Of a stretch of DNA of 64,000 bases, positions 8,496 through 18,056 are shown in pieces. A model generated the notes under the pieces. The model did no database searches. It saw only the letters and a program-made list of their open reading frames with translations, and was not told the DNA's origin. Positions within the stretch are counted from its first letter, which is position 1. Every line of letters begins with the position of its first letter. This DNA comes from Veillonella denticariosi JCM 15641 (GTDB taxonomy: Bacteria; Bacillota; Negativicutes; Veillonellales; Veillonellaceae): assembly GCF_002959855.1 (NCBI RefSeq), contig NZ_PPDB01000001.1, positions 1 to 64,000 of the forward strand, written 5' to 3'. Made by a program: the position numbers and the translations under genes.

Positions 8496-9452
8496 ATGAA
8501 ATATAAGAGATGGTATTATATTTTAAGTTTGATATTTCTCCTTTGTGTTTGCCTTACTGGATGCGGTCCAAGCGTAGAACCCGGAAATACCGTATATAAT
8601 AGAACTGTAAAAAGTGCGGACGGTGCTATGGTGGCTGTACCGGATCATCCAAAACGCATTATAGCCTTGTCTTCAGCATATGATACGATTTTACTTGGCC
8701 TCGTAGATACGGATCGTTTTGCCGGTATCAGTTCTTTGTCAACGTATGAACAGTACTCGATGGAGGCGGAAAAGGCGAAACAGGTTAAGACTCGAATGCG
8801 CTCCTATTCATTAGAACGCATCATCGCATTACATCCGGATTTGGTAATTGCCCCTGAATATATAACAAGTGATGTCATTGAAGGCCTACGGCATGTGGGG
8901 ATTCCTACGGTCGTCGTTAATACAGGAAAAACGGTGGATGAAGTGATTCACAATGTACAGGACATTTCTGAAATCGTTAATGAAGCTGAGATCGGACGGG
9001 AACATGTGGATACAATTCATAAGCAAATTGCTGAGCTTGACAGACTGGGAAAGACTATCCCTTTGAATGAACGTCGTCGCGTTTTATTTGTCTCCTCCAT
9101 GGATGGATATACGGGAACGGGCAGTTTATTTGATGATATGTGCCGCTATATGAGCATTTATAATGCACCGTCTGCGGCTGGATATGCACCTCATACATCG
9201 TTTACGGATGAACGGGTCATAGAGATGAATCCGGACTATATTTTTATTCCTTCTTATAAGGGCATGGATAAAGGCTTGTCAGATAGATTTTTGAATACAC
9301 CGGCCTTCCAATCGTTGCCTGCGATGAAAAATAATCAAGTTCAGTCTTTGCCCGCTTCATATTTATATGCATCAAATCAACATATCGGGGAAGCGATGCT
9401 TTCTATTATGTATATTGTGTATCCCCAATTAGAAAGGAATTTTCATGAATAA
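8496..9452 (+). CDS. ABC transporter substrate-binding lipoprotein (FecB/BtuF type)
   Basis: This 318-residue cluster-8 (class III) binding protein has the lipobox LTGC with the lipid-modified Cys at residue 23. The first lobe carries PKRIIALSS and later PDLVIAPEY; a long linking helix follows, and then the second lobe with NPDYIFIPS. It should deliver substrate to the permease encoded next. Its 3' end overlaps the permease start by 8 bp. The first-lobe motifs are those of iron-chelate and cobalamin binding proteins, which cannot be told apart here. Confidence 0.88.
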   Translation: MKYKRWYYILSLIFLLCVCLTGCGPSVEPGNTVYNRTVKSADGAMVAVPDHPKRIIALSSAYDTILLGLVDTDRFAGISSLSTYEQYSMEAEKAKQVKTRMRSYSLERIIALHPDLVIAPEYITSDVIEGLRHVGIPTVVVNTGKTVDEVIHNVQDISEIVNEAEIGREHVDTIHKQIAELDRLGKTIPLNERRRVLFVSSMDGYTGTGSLFDDMCRYMSIYNAPSAAGYAPHTSFTDERVIEMNPDYIFIPSYKGMDKGLSDRFLNTPAFQSLPAMKNNQVQSLPASYLYASNQHIGEAMLSIMYIVYPQLERNFHE

Positions 9453-10482
9453 ACGGCATCAAGGATATACGGCGGCAGCCTTAATCGCTGTCGCGTTAGG
9501 TATATGTGTCATATTGGCCCTGCATGTGGGAACGATCATGATACCCGTCGGCGGCGGTCTGCAGAGTATTCTGCACGGAATCGGAATTCCGATTTCATTT
9601 GCGGAGCCTATCAGTGCGGAGCAGGAGTCCGTACTGTGGTTTATTCGCATGCCGCGGCTCATGATCGGGCTATTGGTCGGTGCCGCATTGGCGTTGGCCG
9701 GTGCCGTCATGCAGGGGGTATTTTCAAATCCTTTGGCGGATCCCGGCATCATGGGCGTCTCCGCAGGGGCCTCACTGGGTGCCGTTATCGCCATCGCATT
9801 TGGCATGACTTCACTCGGCATGTTTTATATGCCTTTATTCGCTTTTGTAGGCGCTTTTTTGTCGGTTGGCATTACGATTATGCTGACATGGCGCAATAAC
9901 CGTCTCGATACGACGACCTTACTGCTCGCAGGCGTAGCGGTCAGCATGCTGCTGGGGGCTTTCACATCGGGCATATTGACGATGATTAATGAATATCGCC
10001 TCAGAGAATTTCTGTTCTGGATGGTGGGCGGCCTCGATTTCAGACGTTGGGACCATGTCTTGCTCGCAGTGGGGCCGATTACGGTCGGCAGCGTCATTCT
10101 TATGATGCTCGGGCGCCATCTGAACGTGCTCGTTCTGGGCGATACGGAGGCCCGTGCATTGGGGCTGCCCGTGATGCTGTACAGGATTTTATTTCTGTTC
10201 CTGGCGTCGCTCATTACGGCGACCGCCGTATGCGTGAGCGGTTTCATCGGCTTTGTGGGCCTAGTGGTACCGCATATCGTGAGGCTGCTGGTCGGGCCCG
10301 ATCATCGCATATTGCTGCCTATGTCCGCCGTGGGCGGAGCGCTGTTTCTGGTATTCTGTGATACCCTGGGCCGCGTCGTGGTACAGCCGGTGGAAATCCG
10401 CGTCGGCATCATGACGGCATTGCTCGGGGCGCCGTATTTCCTATATTTACTGCATCGTTTGCGCCGTAAGGGAGGGGTATGA
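9445..10482 (+). CDS. FecCD/BtuC-type ABC transporter permease
   Basis: This 345-residue inner-membrane permease has about ten hydrophobic segments and the family signatures RMPRLMIGLLVGAALALAGA near residue 70, NPLADPGIMGVSAGASLGAV near 95, and the ATPase-contact region GFIGFVGLVVPHIVRLLVG near 270. The gene is visibly more GC-rich than the receptor upstream. It overlaps both neighbours (8 bp upstream, 4 bp downstream), which shows tight translational coupling with the binding protein and the ATPase. It is the only permease for two binding proteins in the locus. Confidence 0.92.
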   Translation: MNKRHQGYTAAALIAVALGICVILALHVGTIMIPVGGGLQSILHGIGIPISFAEPISAEQESVLWFIRMPRLMIGLLVGAALALAGAVMQGVFSNPLADPGIMGVSAGASLGAVIAIAFGMTSLGMFYMPLFAFVGAFLSVGITIMLTWRNNRLDTTTLLLAGVAVSMLLGAFTSGILTMINEYRLREFLFWMVGGLDFRRWDHVLLAVGPITVGSVILMMLGRHLNVLVLGDTEARALGLPVMLYRILFLFLASLITATAVCVSGFIGFVGLVVPHIVRLLVGPDHRILLPMSAVGGALFLVFCDTLGRVVVQPVEIRVGIMTALLGAPYFLYLLHRLRRKGGV

Positions 10483-11336
10483 TGAAACTGGATGTTCAGA
10501 ACGTATCTGTCTCGTTAGGGGACCGTACGATTGTGAAAGACGCGTCTCTCGGCGTGCAGGCGGGGGAATTTGTAGGCATCATCGGGCCTAACGGCTCCGG
10601 TAAAACGACGATGCTGAAAGCCTTGCGCGGGCTCTATCCCCTTGAGAAAGGACACATTCTATGGGACGGGGACGATTTGTCATCCATGAAAGAAAAGGAG
10701 ATTGCCCGTCGGGTAGCGTATATGCAGCAGTCCGTAAACGTTTCTTTCGGTTACGAAGCGCAGGATATCGTGATGACTGCACGCTACCCATATTTAAAGT
10801 GGTGGCAGCAGGAGGGTGTTGACGATCGCCGAATTGTAGAGGAAGCGATGAAGGAAACCGGCGTATGGCATTTGAGAGACCGCTCCATTCAATCGTTGAG
10901 CGGCGGTGAGCGACAGCGCGTATTTTTTGCGAAGGCCTTGGCGCAACAGACGGATGTGCTGCTCCTCGATGAACCGACGGCGGCGCTCGATCTTGTCTAT
11001 GCGGATGATATTTTCTATCAGGGGCGCAGGTTCTGTGAGCAGGGGAAAACGATTTTAATCGTTGTTCATGATTTGGAACTGGCCGCAAAATACTGTACGA
11101 AACTGGTACTTATTTCGGGCGGTGAAATTATGGCGACCGGAAACCCTCGCGATGTATTGACGGCGGATTATCTGCACAGCGCCTTTCACCTTTCGTCGGC
11201 CGTATACGATGACCCGTATTTCAAGCAGCAGCGCATTTACATATTTCCTAAAGGGACGACGGATATTACGCCGTACCGGCGCAGTACGGAGATAGATGAA
11301 TCCATGTCTATATTTATAGAAAGGACAACATTATGA
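10479..11336 (+). CDS. ABC transporter ATP-binding protein (FecE/BtuD type)
   Basis: This 285-residue ATPase powers the adjoining permease. The Walker A motif GPNGSGKTT is at 36-44, the signature LSGGE at 140-144, the Walker B LLLDEP at 161-166 and the switch His in IVVHDLELA near 200. It extends about 40 residues past the core ABC domain. GGAGGGG precedes the start, which offers two adjacent ATG codons. The last codons (IERTTL) and the bases around its stop are copied 92 bp downstream at the junction with the next lipoprotein. Confidence 0.92.
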   Translation: MMKLDVQNVSVSLGDRTIVKDASLGVQAGEFVGIIGPNGSGKTTMLKALRGLYPLEKGHILWDGDDLSSMKEKEIARRVAYMQQSVNVSFGYEAQDIVMTARYPYLKWWQQEGVDDRRIVEEAMKETGVWHLRDRSIQSLSGGERQRVFFAKALAQQTDVLLLDEPTAALDLVYADDIFYQGRRFCEQGKTILIVVHDLELAAKYCTKLVLISGGEIMATGNPRDVLTADYLHSAFHLSSAVYDDPYFKQQRIYIFPKGTTDITPYRRSTEIDESMSIFIERTTL

Positions 11337-11428
11337 ATGAAATAATAATCACGGATGGCGCACCGCGCCAGAGATGCGACAGAATTCAGGACGTAACGCC
11401 TATATCTGTAGAAAGGACTGCGCTATGA
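11333..11428 (+). CDS. Possible 31-codon linker ORF between the ATPase and the second lipoprotein
   Basis: A 31-residue frame starts at an ATG (11333) placed about ten bases after GAAAGGAC and overlapping the ATPase stop. It ends in a TGA that overlaps the ATG of the next gene (ATGA at 11425). Its C-terminus PISVERTAL mirrors the ATPase C-terminus FIERTTL because the flanking bases are duplicated. It could couple translation between the two genes, or be a by-product of the duplication. No family is recognised. Confidence 0.35.
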   Translation: MNEIIITDGAPRQRCDRIQDVTPISVERTAL

Positions 11429-12375
11429 AAGACATGGGTATGAAATCCATCGGCATAAAACAAACATGGAGTATATTCGGTATTATTTTTATGCTGATGG
11501 TTCTGCTATGCGGGTGCGGTCCCGAGCAAAGTAATCAGCAGAATACAGGGGCTTTCACCATGACGGATGCGACGGGTACCGCGGTCAACATATCGGAACG
11601 GCCGCAGCGCATCGTGCCGATCGGTGTCAGTACGGAGGATATCGTGTTGTCCATGGTGACACCGGACAGAGTGGCGGCCATAGGAACGCTGCCTAACAAT
11701 GTGCCCGATGCATCGAGTCATGTCAAGGGGCGCGTGAAATCCAGCAGCGAATCCCTGTTATCGGTCAAACCGGACCTGGTCATCATGCCGGACTGGGTAT
11801 CGCCGGAGAATATTAACGAAATACGAGGTATGAATATACCTTTATACGTATATAAAACGCCGGGAACGGTGAAAGAGGCAAAAGAGGTGATGGGTGAGAT
11901 TGCCAAGGTACTGAGAGCATCCGATAATTCCCTGATTGCAGCCATGGATAAGGATCTGGCCGAAATCGACGGCATTGTAACATCTCATGCCGATAAGGCG
12001 CAACCGGTAGCCGTACTCTACACGAGATTGGGGATGACCGGCGGCAAAGGTTCCACCTTTGACGATATGTGCGGGTATATGCATGTCAGAAATGGTGCCG
12101 CTGCAATCGGTTTGGGCCTCACGGATAACGGAACGAGGGAGGATTTGATACGGATCAATCCGGATGTGATAATCATTCCTTCGGATGCGTATAATCAGGA
12201 TCAATATTCTGAGGTGAATATGGACCAGCTATACTCGGATCCCGCGTTGCAGGGGGTGAAAGCGATTCAGAACCATCGCGTCCACACGGTGGATGCACGC
12301 ATGCTCATGAGTTATTCGCAGTTCATGACGAAGGCGATGCTCGATATGACGCGTTATATTTACAATGTACAGTGA
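11425..12375 (+). CDS. Second ABC substrate-binding lipoprotein (FecB/BtuF type)
   Basis: This 316-residue binding protein has a long N-terminal basic region, then a signal ending in the lipobox LCGC with the modified Cys at residue 31. It carries PQRIVPIGV, KPDLVIMPDW and NPDVIIIPSD, the same arrangement as the binding protein upstream of the permease, so it is a diverged paralogue. The start at 11425 follows GAAAGGACT; the frame is open 17 codons further upstream, but no ribosome site supports that. It probably shares the single permease/ATPase pair, extending its substrate range alongside the second receptor. Confidence 0.87.
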   Translation: MKDMGMKSIGIKQTWSIFGIIFMLMVLLCGCGPEQSNQQNTGAFTMTDATGTAVNISERPQRIVPIGVSTEDIVLSMVTPDRVAAIGTLPNNVPDASSHVKGRVKSSSESLLSVKPDLVIMPDWVSPENINEIRGMNIPLYVYKTPGTVKEAKEVMGEIAKVLRASDNSLIAAMDKDLAEIDGIVTSHADKAQPVAVLYTRLGMTGGKGSTFDDMCGYMHVRNGAAAIGLGLTDNGTREDLIRINPDVIIIPSDAYNQDQYSEVNMDQLYSDPALQGVKAIQNHRVHTVDARMLMSYSQFMTKAMLDMTRYIYNVQ

Positions 12376-12448
12376 TGTAAACCCGACGATGCATATACAT
12401 CGATTTGGTTGCATATTTTTTGGTGTGTGTAGTAATGTGGAGGTTATG

Positions 12449-14317
12449 ATGAAAGCATTTAAACATCAGAAATTAGCCGCTTATGTGGCGATGATCTTAG
12501 TCAGCGGCTGTATGTTCACGGTTCCCGGGGTGCAAGGTGAGGAACCTGATGACGTGAAAGAAACGCATACGGTTGTCGTTACGGCGACGAGAAGCGAGCA
12601 GGAACTTTCAAAAGTACCTGCCAGCGTAGCGGTTGTCAGCGGAGACGATGTGAGAGAACGTCATGCGACGAATATGAATGAAGCGTTGCGCATAGCGCCG
12701 GGCGTGGATATCAATACATACGGCGGCGGTGTAGGGTATACGAATTCCAATGTGTTCCGTATCAACGGATCCAATCAGGTTCTATACATGGTGGACGGTA
12801 TCAACATGAATGCGGCCGGGGTTAATCCGCCGATGACGATCCTTAAAAATATGGAAGGTATAGAACGCATTGAAGTATTGCGCGGGGCGGCGTCCACATT
12901 GTACGGGTCCGGTGCTGTAGGCGGCGTCGTTAACGTAATCACCGCGAAGCCTGAGCAGGGCGTCAGAACAAAGGCCCGTATCATGGGCGGCAGCTATGAT
13001 CTGGAGCAGTACGCGTTGATGAATGAAGGTCGTCAGGATACATGGTACTGGCGTTTAGGCTATGAAAAGGACATTATCGGAAGTTATAAGGATGCCCATC
13101 ATGTGCGTATTCCGCAACATGGAAACAGTCATAACATGTCTTTCATGATCGGTAATGAAATCGATAAGAATAATGATGTGCGCATTTCCTATGATACATA
13201 TCGCGGCGATGTGATGTATTCCAATCATTTGGGGCAGTTGAATCAACTCAGATACGGCCATGAAGCCAATGACTCCCTTCGCGCCGTATGGAACAGCAAG
13301 ATCAACGACAAGTGGAGTCATCAGTTATATGGTATGAATAATCACTATAAAACGACTTATGACGGATACACGACGGACGTAAAAACACGTGCTGTCGGGG
13401 ATCAGGTGACATTCCGCAGCAAGGATCATACCGTTATAGGTGGCTTTGACTGGCGTCAGGACAAGGTCCTCAACATGAACGGCGTCAAGTTGACGAATAG
13501 TTCGTACTACGTGCAGGATGCCTGGAAGTTCGCACCTAAATGGACGTTGACGCCGGGTGTTCGCGTGGACCATCATTCCGCATTCGGAACGCATACATCG
13601 CCACATGTATCCTTAGGGTATGATGTGAATGAGCGTACCAATGTGTACGTAGCGTATAATGAATATTTCTTGGCACCGACTCCGTATCAGCTGTTTGACG
13701 GGTATAACGGTAATCGGAACTTGAAACCTGAAAGCGGTCGTGAATGGGATCTCGGTGTACATCATAAGTTCGGACGTACGTGGAACGGAAATCTTAACTT
13801 CTTCACGCGCCGCACGAAGGATAAAATCGGCTGGGTTATGACGGATCCGGCAACTTTCACGGGCCAGTATCGCAATTTTGATACGGAACGGGCCCATGGC
13901 GTATCGGTAGATTTACGCAAGCAGTTGACGAATCATCTGTCCGCTCGCGTCGGCTATACCTATACGCACATTGATGCGACACCGACACGACGTGCCAATG
14001 TGGACGGATACGTGCCGAAACATGCGGTTAATGCGGGTCTTGACTATAACGATGCCAAGTGGGACGCTCATCTTGATATTCGCGGGAATATCGACCGTCC
14101 GGGCACCGGGGCGAATGCATTCCCTAAATCGACGTACTGGATTACAGATCTCAGCGCCAACTATCGCGTCAATGACAATATAACCGTATTCGGGCGCGTG
14201 AATAATCTGTTCAACACGTACTATGCGGAACAGTCCAATGTTCGTTACGGTAATCCCGGCGACTGGTGGACCGGTCAAGGTCGTAACTTCAGAGTCGGCA
14301 TGGAGGTTACGTTCTGA
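12449..14317 (+). CDS. TonB-dependent outer membrane receptor 2 (BtuB-like)
   Basis: This 622-residue receptor has a signal peptide (about 1-28) and a TonB-box-like segment (ETHTVVVTATRSEQ). Its plug includes LRIAPGVDI, INGSNQVLYMVDGI and YGSGAVGGVVNVITA. The barrel ends in GMEVTF with the terminal Phe. The plug is closer to BtuB/CirA than to the receptor at 6463, from which it is strongly diverged. GGAGG precedes two adjacent ATG codons (12446 and 12449), and spacing favours the second. It closes the uptake locus. Confidence 0.9.
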   Translation: MKAFKHQKLAAYVAMILVSGCMFTVPGVQGEEPDDVKETHTVVVTATRSEQELSKVPASVAVVSGDDVRERHATNMNEALRIAPGVDINTYGGGVGYTNSNVFRINGSNQVLYMVDGINMNAAGVNPPMTILKNMEGIERIEVLRGAASTLYGSGAVGGVVNVITAKPEQGVRTKARIMGGSYDLEQYALMNEGRQDTWYWRLGYEKDIIGSYKDAHHVRIPQHGNSHNMSFMIGNEIDKNNDVRISYDTYRGDVMYSNHLGQLNQLRYGHEANDSLRAVWNSKINDKWSHQLYGMNNHYKTTYDGYTTDVKTRAVGDQVTFRSKDHTVIGGFDWRQDKVLNMNGVKLTNSSYYVQDAWKFAPKWTLTPGVRVDHHSAFGTHTSPHVSLGYDVNERTNVYVAYNEYFLAPTPYQLFDGYNGNRNLKPESGREWDLGVHHKFGRTWNGNLNFFTRRTKDKIGWVMTDPATFTGQYRNFDTERAHGVSVDLRKQLTNHLSARVGYTYTHIDATPTRRANVDGYVPKHAVNAGLDYNDAKWDAHLDIRGNIDRPGTGANAFPKSTYWITDLSANYRVNDNITVFGRVNNLFNTYYAEQSNVRYGNPGDWWTGQGRNFRVGMEVTF

Positions 14318-14365
14318 TCCATTTATCAGATGCTGCTCAGAGGCCGTAATGTCACATAAGGTAGC

Positions 14366-14395
14366 ATTGTGAAAGTTTGATATACTTTCACAATA
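14366..14395. terminator. Inverted TGTGAAAG pair after the receptor gene
   Basis: ATTGTGAAAG and CTTTCACAAT form a 10-bp stem around a 9-nt loop, about 50 bp after the receptor stop. There is no T run, so termination is uncertain. It is an inverted pair of the 7-mer enriched across this window. Confidence 0.5.
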
Positions 14396-14612
14396 TAGCG
14401 TCGTACAGGGCTGCGGCGTGTAGGGGATGAGCATTGGTATCATAAATCATTCAGAAAAGGTTGTTAGTATAGTCCTTGCAAAAGAGAGAGCCTTGTCTAG
14501 GAGTAGAAAATTGTAGATTTTATCACCTTAAAGCACTATAATATATGATATATGTGTTGCTACTCGTATGATTAGAGGCGTAAATTGTATTAAAGAGGAG
14601 TTGGATTGTACT

Positions 14613-15938
14613 ATGACGGAACAACCAATCTTATCCCCTTATATGATGGCTCGCAAGCCGTCAGGGATTCGACTAGGACAAATTAAATTTTTAGAGCGCA
14701 AGAACCCGCCGATTCTGGTGAACGGTTCCATCGGCAATGTTATGCGTCCTATGCATCCCGCCATGCAGCGTCGTTTATTTAATCTGGGCGGACCGGACAG
14801 TCCGTTTCAATCGGGTATTGTTCCGTATGTGCCGACGACGGGAACCGAGGAATGTCGGGAAGCGTTCCTTCATATTCTGCGCAGTCAGGGCTTTGATACG
14901 ACGGGACTTGATGTGCTTGTTACGGATGGGGCATCAATGGCGATGGAAATCATCATGCTCGGTGTTTGTGGCGGTGCCGGAGAAGAGGAACGACCTCTGT
15001 TGATGTTTAATCCGTCTTATACGAATTATGATGCGGTAGGTCATCGCATCGGACGTAAGACGGTTACCGTTGAGCGCGAACTCAATGAAGAAGGCGAATT
15101 TGAACTGCCGTCCGTAGAAACGGTGGAGCAGCGCATCATAGAAACGAAACCGGGTGCACTGCTCATCATTCCTTACGATAATCCTACGGGACAGCTGTTC
15201 AGCAAGGAAACCCTTATCGAATATACGAAGTTATGTGTAAAGCATAATTTATGGATCATTTCCGATGAGGCGTATCGTGAACTGGCTTATGAAAAAGGCA
15301 AGGAAACATCGAGTATCTGGGCGTTAACCGATAAGGACGTACCCGGCATTGAAGGCCGCCGAATCAGCCTTGAAACAGCTAGCAAGGTGTGGAATGCGTG
15401 CGGACTGCGCATAGGGGCAATCATTACGGATAATAAGATGTGCTATGAAAAATCCGTTGCCGAATATACGGCGAATTTGAGTGCCAATACATTGGGGCAA
15501 TATATCTTCGGTGCACTGGCTCATGAGTCGCATGCACAGCTGCACAATTGGTATGAACAACAGCGGGATTACTACCGTAAGATGATTTTTGAGCTCCATA
15601 AAGGCTTCAAAGAGGTGGAACCGAACTTTATCGTGTCCAGACCGCAAGCGTCCATTTACTTCGTTATCGACGTGCGGAATGAAGCGAAACCGGGCTTTGA
15701 CGGTGTAGAGTTCGCGTCCTGGTGCGCCGAACACGGTGCGGTCAGTCTGGATGACGGCAAGGAATATACATTGCTCATGGCGCCGCTGAACGGCTTCTAC
15801 AGCGGTCGTGGTAAGGAAGACAATCCGGGCAGAACGCAGCTTCGCGTGTCGTTCTGTGAAGATCCGGAACTGTTGCGCCTGGCACCGGAATTGTTATCTA
15901 AACTGTTTAGAGCCTATGAGGCACAACGAACTGAATAA
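14613..15938 (+). CDS. Pyridoxal-phosphate-dependent aminotransferase (class I/II)
   Basis: This 441-residue fold-type I aminotransferase shows the usual PLP residues: NPTG (190-193), SDEAY with Asp218 and Tyr221, the Schiff-base Lys258 in ETASKVWNACG, and Arg266. It has a long N-terminal arm (PYMMARKPSGIR). The specificity is not clear; the C-terminal half contains an insert (FYSGRGKEDNPGRTQLRVSF) that carries the substrate-carboxylate Arg motif RVSF. The start at 14613 has AGAGGAG 13 bases upstream, rather far, but no better start exists. A terminator shared with the convergent DXS-like gene follows. Confidence 0.85.
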   Translation: MTEQPILSPYMMARKPSGIRLGQIKFLERKNPPILVNGSIGNVMRPMHPAMQRRLFNLGGPDSPFQSGIVPYVPTTGTEECREAFLHILRSQGFDTTGLDVLVTDGASMAMEIIMLGVCGGAGEEERPLLMFNPSYTNYDAVGHRIGRKTVTVERELNEEGEFELPSVETVEQRIIETKPGALLIIPYDNPTGQLFSKETLIEYTKLCVKHNLWIISDEAYRELAYEKGKETSSIWALTDKDVPGIEGRRISLETASKVWNACGLRIGAIITDNKMCYEKSVAEYTANLSANTLGQYIFGALAHESHAQLHNWYEQQRDYYRKMIFELHKGFKEVEPNFIVSRPQASIYFVIDVRNEAKPGFDGVEFASWCAEHGAVSLDDGKEYTLLMAPLNGFYSGRGKEDNPGRTQLRVSFCEDPELLRLAPELLSKLFRAYEAQRTE

Positions 15939-15952
15939 GTCGTACTGAAAAT

Positions 15953-15999
15953 AAAAGTGCTCTACAGTTACGAGTGTTGTAAACGTAGAGCACTTTTCT
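15953..15999. terminator. Bidirectional terminator between convergent genes
   Basis: AAAAGTGCTCTAC (15953-15965) pairs with GTAGAGCACTTTT (15985-15997). The A run on one side and T run on the other serve both the aminotransferase (+) and the DXS-like gene (-). Confidence 0.85.
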
Positions 16000-16030
16000 G
16001 TTTAAGAGCCCGAAGTGAGTGTATCCATGA

Positions 16031-17785
16031 TTAGATTTGTAGCATGATATCCTGCAGTATCTGATCAATTTCCATATGATTGTCTCGCAGTAATTTATCG
16101 GGATCATATCTGTCATAGAAACCTTTTTGAATGCCGTAGTTCATGACCTTGATGTTCTGCCTGCCATAGTATGCGGCAATTTTCTGTCCGAAGCCGCCGT
16201 CAATGACGCCGTCCTCCAGCGTGATGATGAGAGAATGGTTTTTCCGTAATCGGTCGAGCAGAAATGTATCCGGTTCCGATATCAAAAGCGGCTTTATCAC
16301 GGTCGGTGTGATAGCATATTTTGCTTTCACCGCCTCGGCCAGGGAAATGGCACGTCGGTAAAAGTTACCGACACCTATAATGGCGATTTCACTGCCCTCC
16401 CGGACGGTTTCCCAGCTGCGGATGGAAACATCCGTAATGCCTTGTGTCTGAAGAGGCTCGTGATTCGGTGTCCCTACGGGAACCCGTATGGCGACAGGAT
16501 AATCATGATGTTGCAAGCCAAACTGAATGGACGCCTGTAATTCCTCCGCCGTGGCAGGCGCAATATAGGTCAGATTCGGTATGTTGGTGAGCATAGGAAT
16601 ATCGCTGAATCCCAGATGCGTGATGTCCTTTGTACCGTAAATGGAGGCGCGATATACGAGAATCAAAGCGTTGCTGTTGTTAATGCATACGTCGTTTATC
16701 AGCTGATCGTAAGCCCGTTGCAGGAATGTACTGTATATCGGTAAAATCGGCTTTGCATCGGCGTGAGCGATGCCGGCCAATAAGGTCATGGCATGTTCCT
16801 CGGCGATGCCCACATCGATATATTGAGGGCCCAATTTCTGACGAACCTCAGGCGTCAGGCAAAATCCTCCGGGCGTGGCCGCCGTGATGAGGCTGGCCGA
16901 TTTGTTTGTTTCCAACTCGGCAATTAATTCCTTTGCGGCGATAGCTTCGTATGTATTATTATAATTTTTATTGACTACGCCTGTGGTGACGTCGAATGAT
17001 GACGGATTGTGAAAGTCTTCCGGCGCCATTTCCGCCGCTTTATAACCGAACCCTTTCGTCGTGCGGATATGCAAGATGATGGGGCGTGGATAATTTATTA
17101 CTGATTTAAATTCCGCGATTAATGATAAGACCGAGTTGCCTTCTTCGATATAGCGGTAATCAAAGCCGAGGGCTTTAAACATATTATTCGTACAAGCTCC
17201 GTTCGTGTCCCGCAATTCTTTTAAATGGGTGTACAAACCGCCGTGATTTTCGGCGATGGACCGGTCGTTATCGTTGATGATCACGATGCAGTTGGACCGT
17301 AGCGTAGCGAGATGATTTAAGGCCTCAAAGGCCTCGCCGCCGGATAATGCACCATCCCCGATGAGCGCGATGATGTTTTCCTTTGTTTGATTGAGGTCGC
17401 GACCGATTACGAGCCCGCACGCCAGACTGAGGGCGGTGGATGCGTGCCCCAGGTGAAACAGATCGCAGTTACTTTCACGTGGATTACTGTAACCTGAAAC
17501 GGTGCTGAATTTATTTTCCTGCGTGAACCCTTCGAGCCTGTCGGTCAATATTTTGTGAGCGTAACTCTGGTGGGATATATCAAATATGATCTTGTCGCCG
17601 GGGCAGTTAAATACGTAATGAAGCGCAAGAATAATGTCTGTAGCGCCCAATGACGGACCTACGTGGCCGCCTCGAATCGATGTTCTGTGAATGATGGCTT
17701 CGCGTATTTCCCGTGCTATTTCCAGTAACTCTGTTTCGGTGCATTGTTTTAAATCACCGGCTGAATGTATTTGTGAAAGCTTCAT
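16031..17785 (-). CDS. 1-deoxy-D-xylulose-5-phosphate synthase-like enzyme
   Basis: This 584-residue thiamine-diphosphate enzyme has the DXS architecture but is shorter than the usual 620-640. Visible residues are the thiamine motif GDGALSGG (143-150) ending NDN (171-173), SHQSYAHKIL (His72), LGHAST (His114), and the cofactor-activating Glu329 in GIAEEHA. In the DXS consensus GADGQTHQGAFD, the Asp after GA is replaced: here it reads GTKDITHLGFSD (384-395), so the substrate pocket has diverged. The N-terminal HVGPSLGATD also differs. It lies divergently beside a polysaccharide locus that holds an IspD-like cytidylyltransferase, so it may make a sugar or polyol precursor and not serve isoprenoid synthesis. 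A housekeeping dxs would then be elsewhere. Confidence 0.75.
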   Translation of the reverse strand: MKLSQIHSAGDLKQCTETELLEIAREIREAIIHRTSIRGGHVGPSLGATDIILALHYVFNCPGDKIIFDISHQSYAHKILTDRLEGFTQENKFSTVSGYSNPRESNCDLFHLGHASTALSLACGLVIGRDLNQTKENIIALIGDGALSGGEAFEALNHLATLRSNCIVIINDNDRSIAENHGGLYTHLKELRDTNGACTNNMFKALGFDYRYIEEGNSVLSLIAEFKSVINYPRPIILHIRTTKGFGYKAAEMAPEDFHNPSSFDVTTGVVNKNYNNTYEAIAAKELIAELETNKSASLITAATPGGFCLTPEVRQKLGPQYIDVGIAEEHAMTLLAGIAHADAKPILPIYSTFLQRAYDQLINDVCINNSNALILVYRASIYGTKDITHLGFSDIPMLTNIPNLTYIAPATAEELQASIQFGLQHHDYPVAIRVPVGTPNHEPLQTQGITDVSIRSWETVREGSEIAIIGVGNFYRRAISLAEAVKAKYAITPTVIKPLLISEPDTFLLDRLRKNHSLIITLEDGVIDGGFGQKIAAYYGRQNIKVMNYGIQKGFYDRYDPDKLLRDNHMEIDQILQDIMLQI

Positions 17786-17854
17786 GTTGTTACCTAAACT
17801 TTATTTTGCTGTCTAAATGAGACTTCTATTAGTAAATATTAGAGATAATTTGTG

Positions 17855-17939
17855 TTCATAGGTGAGAAACCTATGAATACTGTCTATTATTATAACATGA
17901 GATGAAGTTGATGATTATAGTATGAGATAAAGTCGATTA
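17855..17939. promoter_or_regulatory. Hairpin and 25-bp tandem repeat in the divergent spacer before the polysaccharide locus
   Basis: A perfect 9-bp stem (TTCATAGGT 17855-17863, ACCTATGAA 17869-17877) is followed by a tandem imperfect 25-bp repeat (17890-17914 and 17915-17939; shared words ttata, atgagat, aagt, gat). The region lies between the DXS-like gene and the sugar transferase, so it may hold control sites for both. Confidence 0.4.
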
Positions 17940-18056
17940 TCGGTAGAGAAATCTACAAGAAAATTCCAGGTAAATCATGAAAAATAAATGAAATTATGTT
18001 ATCATGGAAGATATAATTCAGTTTGTTCGTTACATTTATTAAGAGAGGAAAAATCT

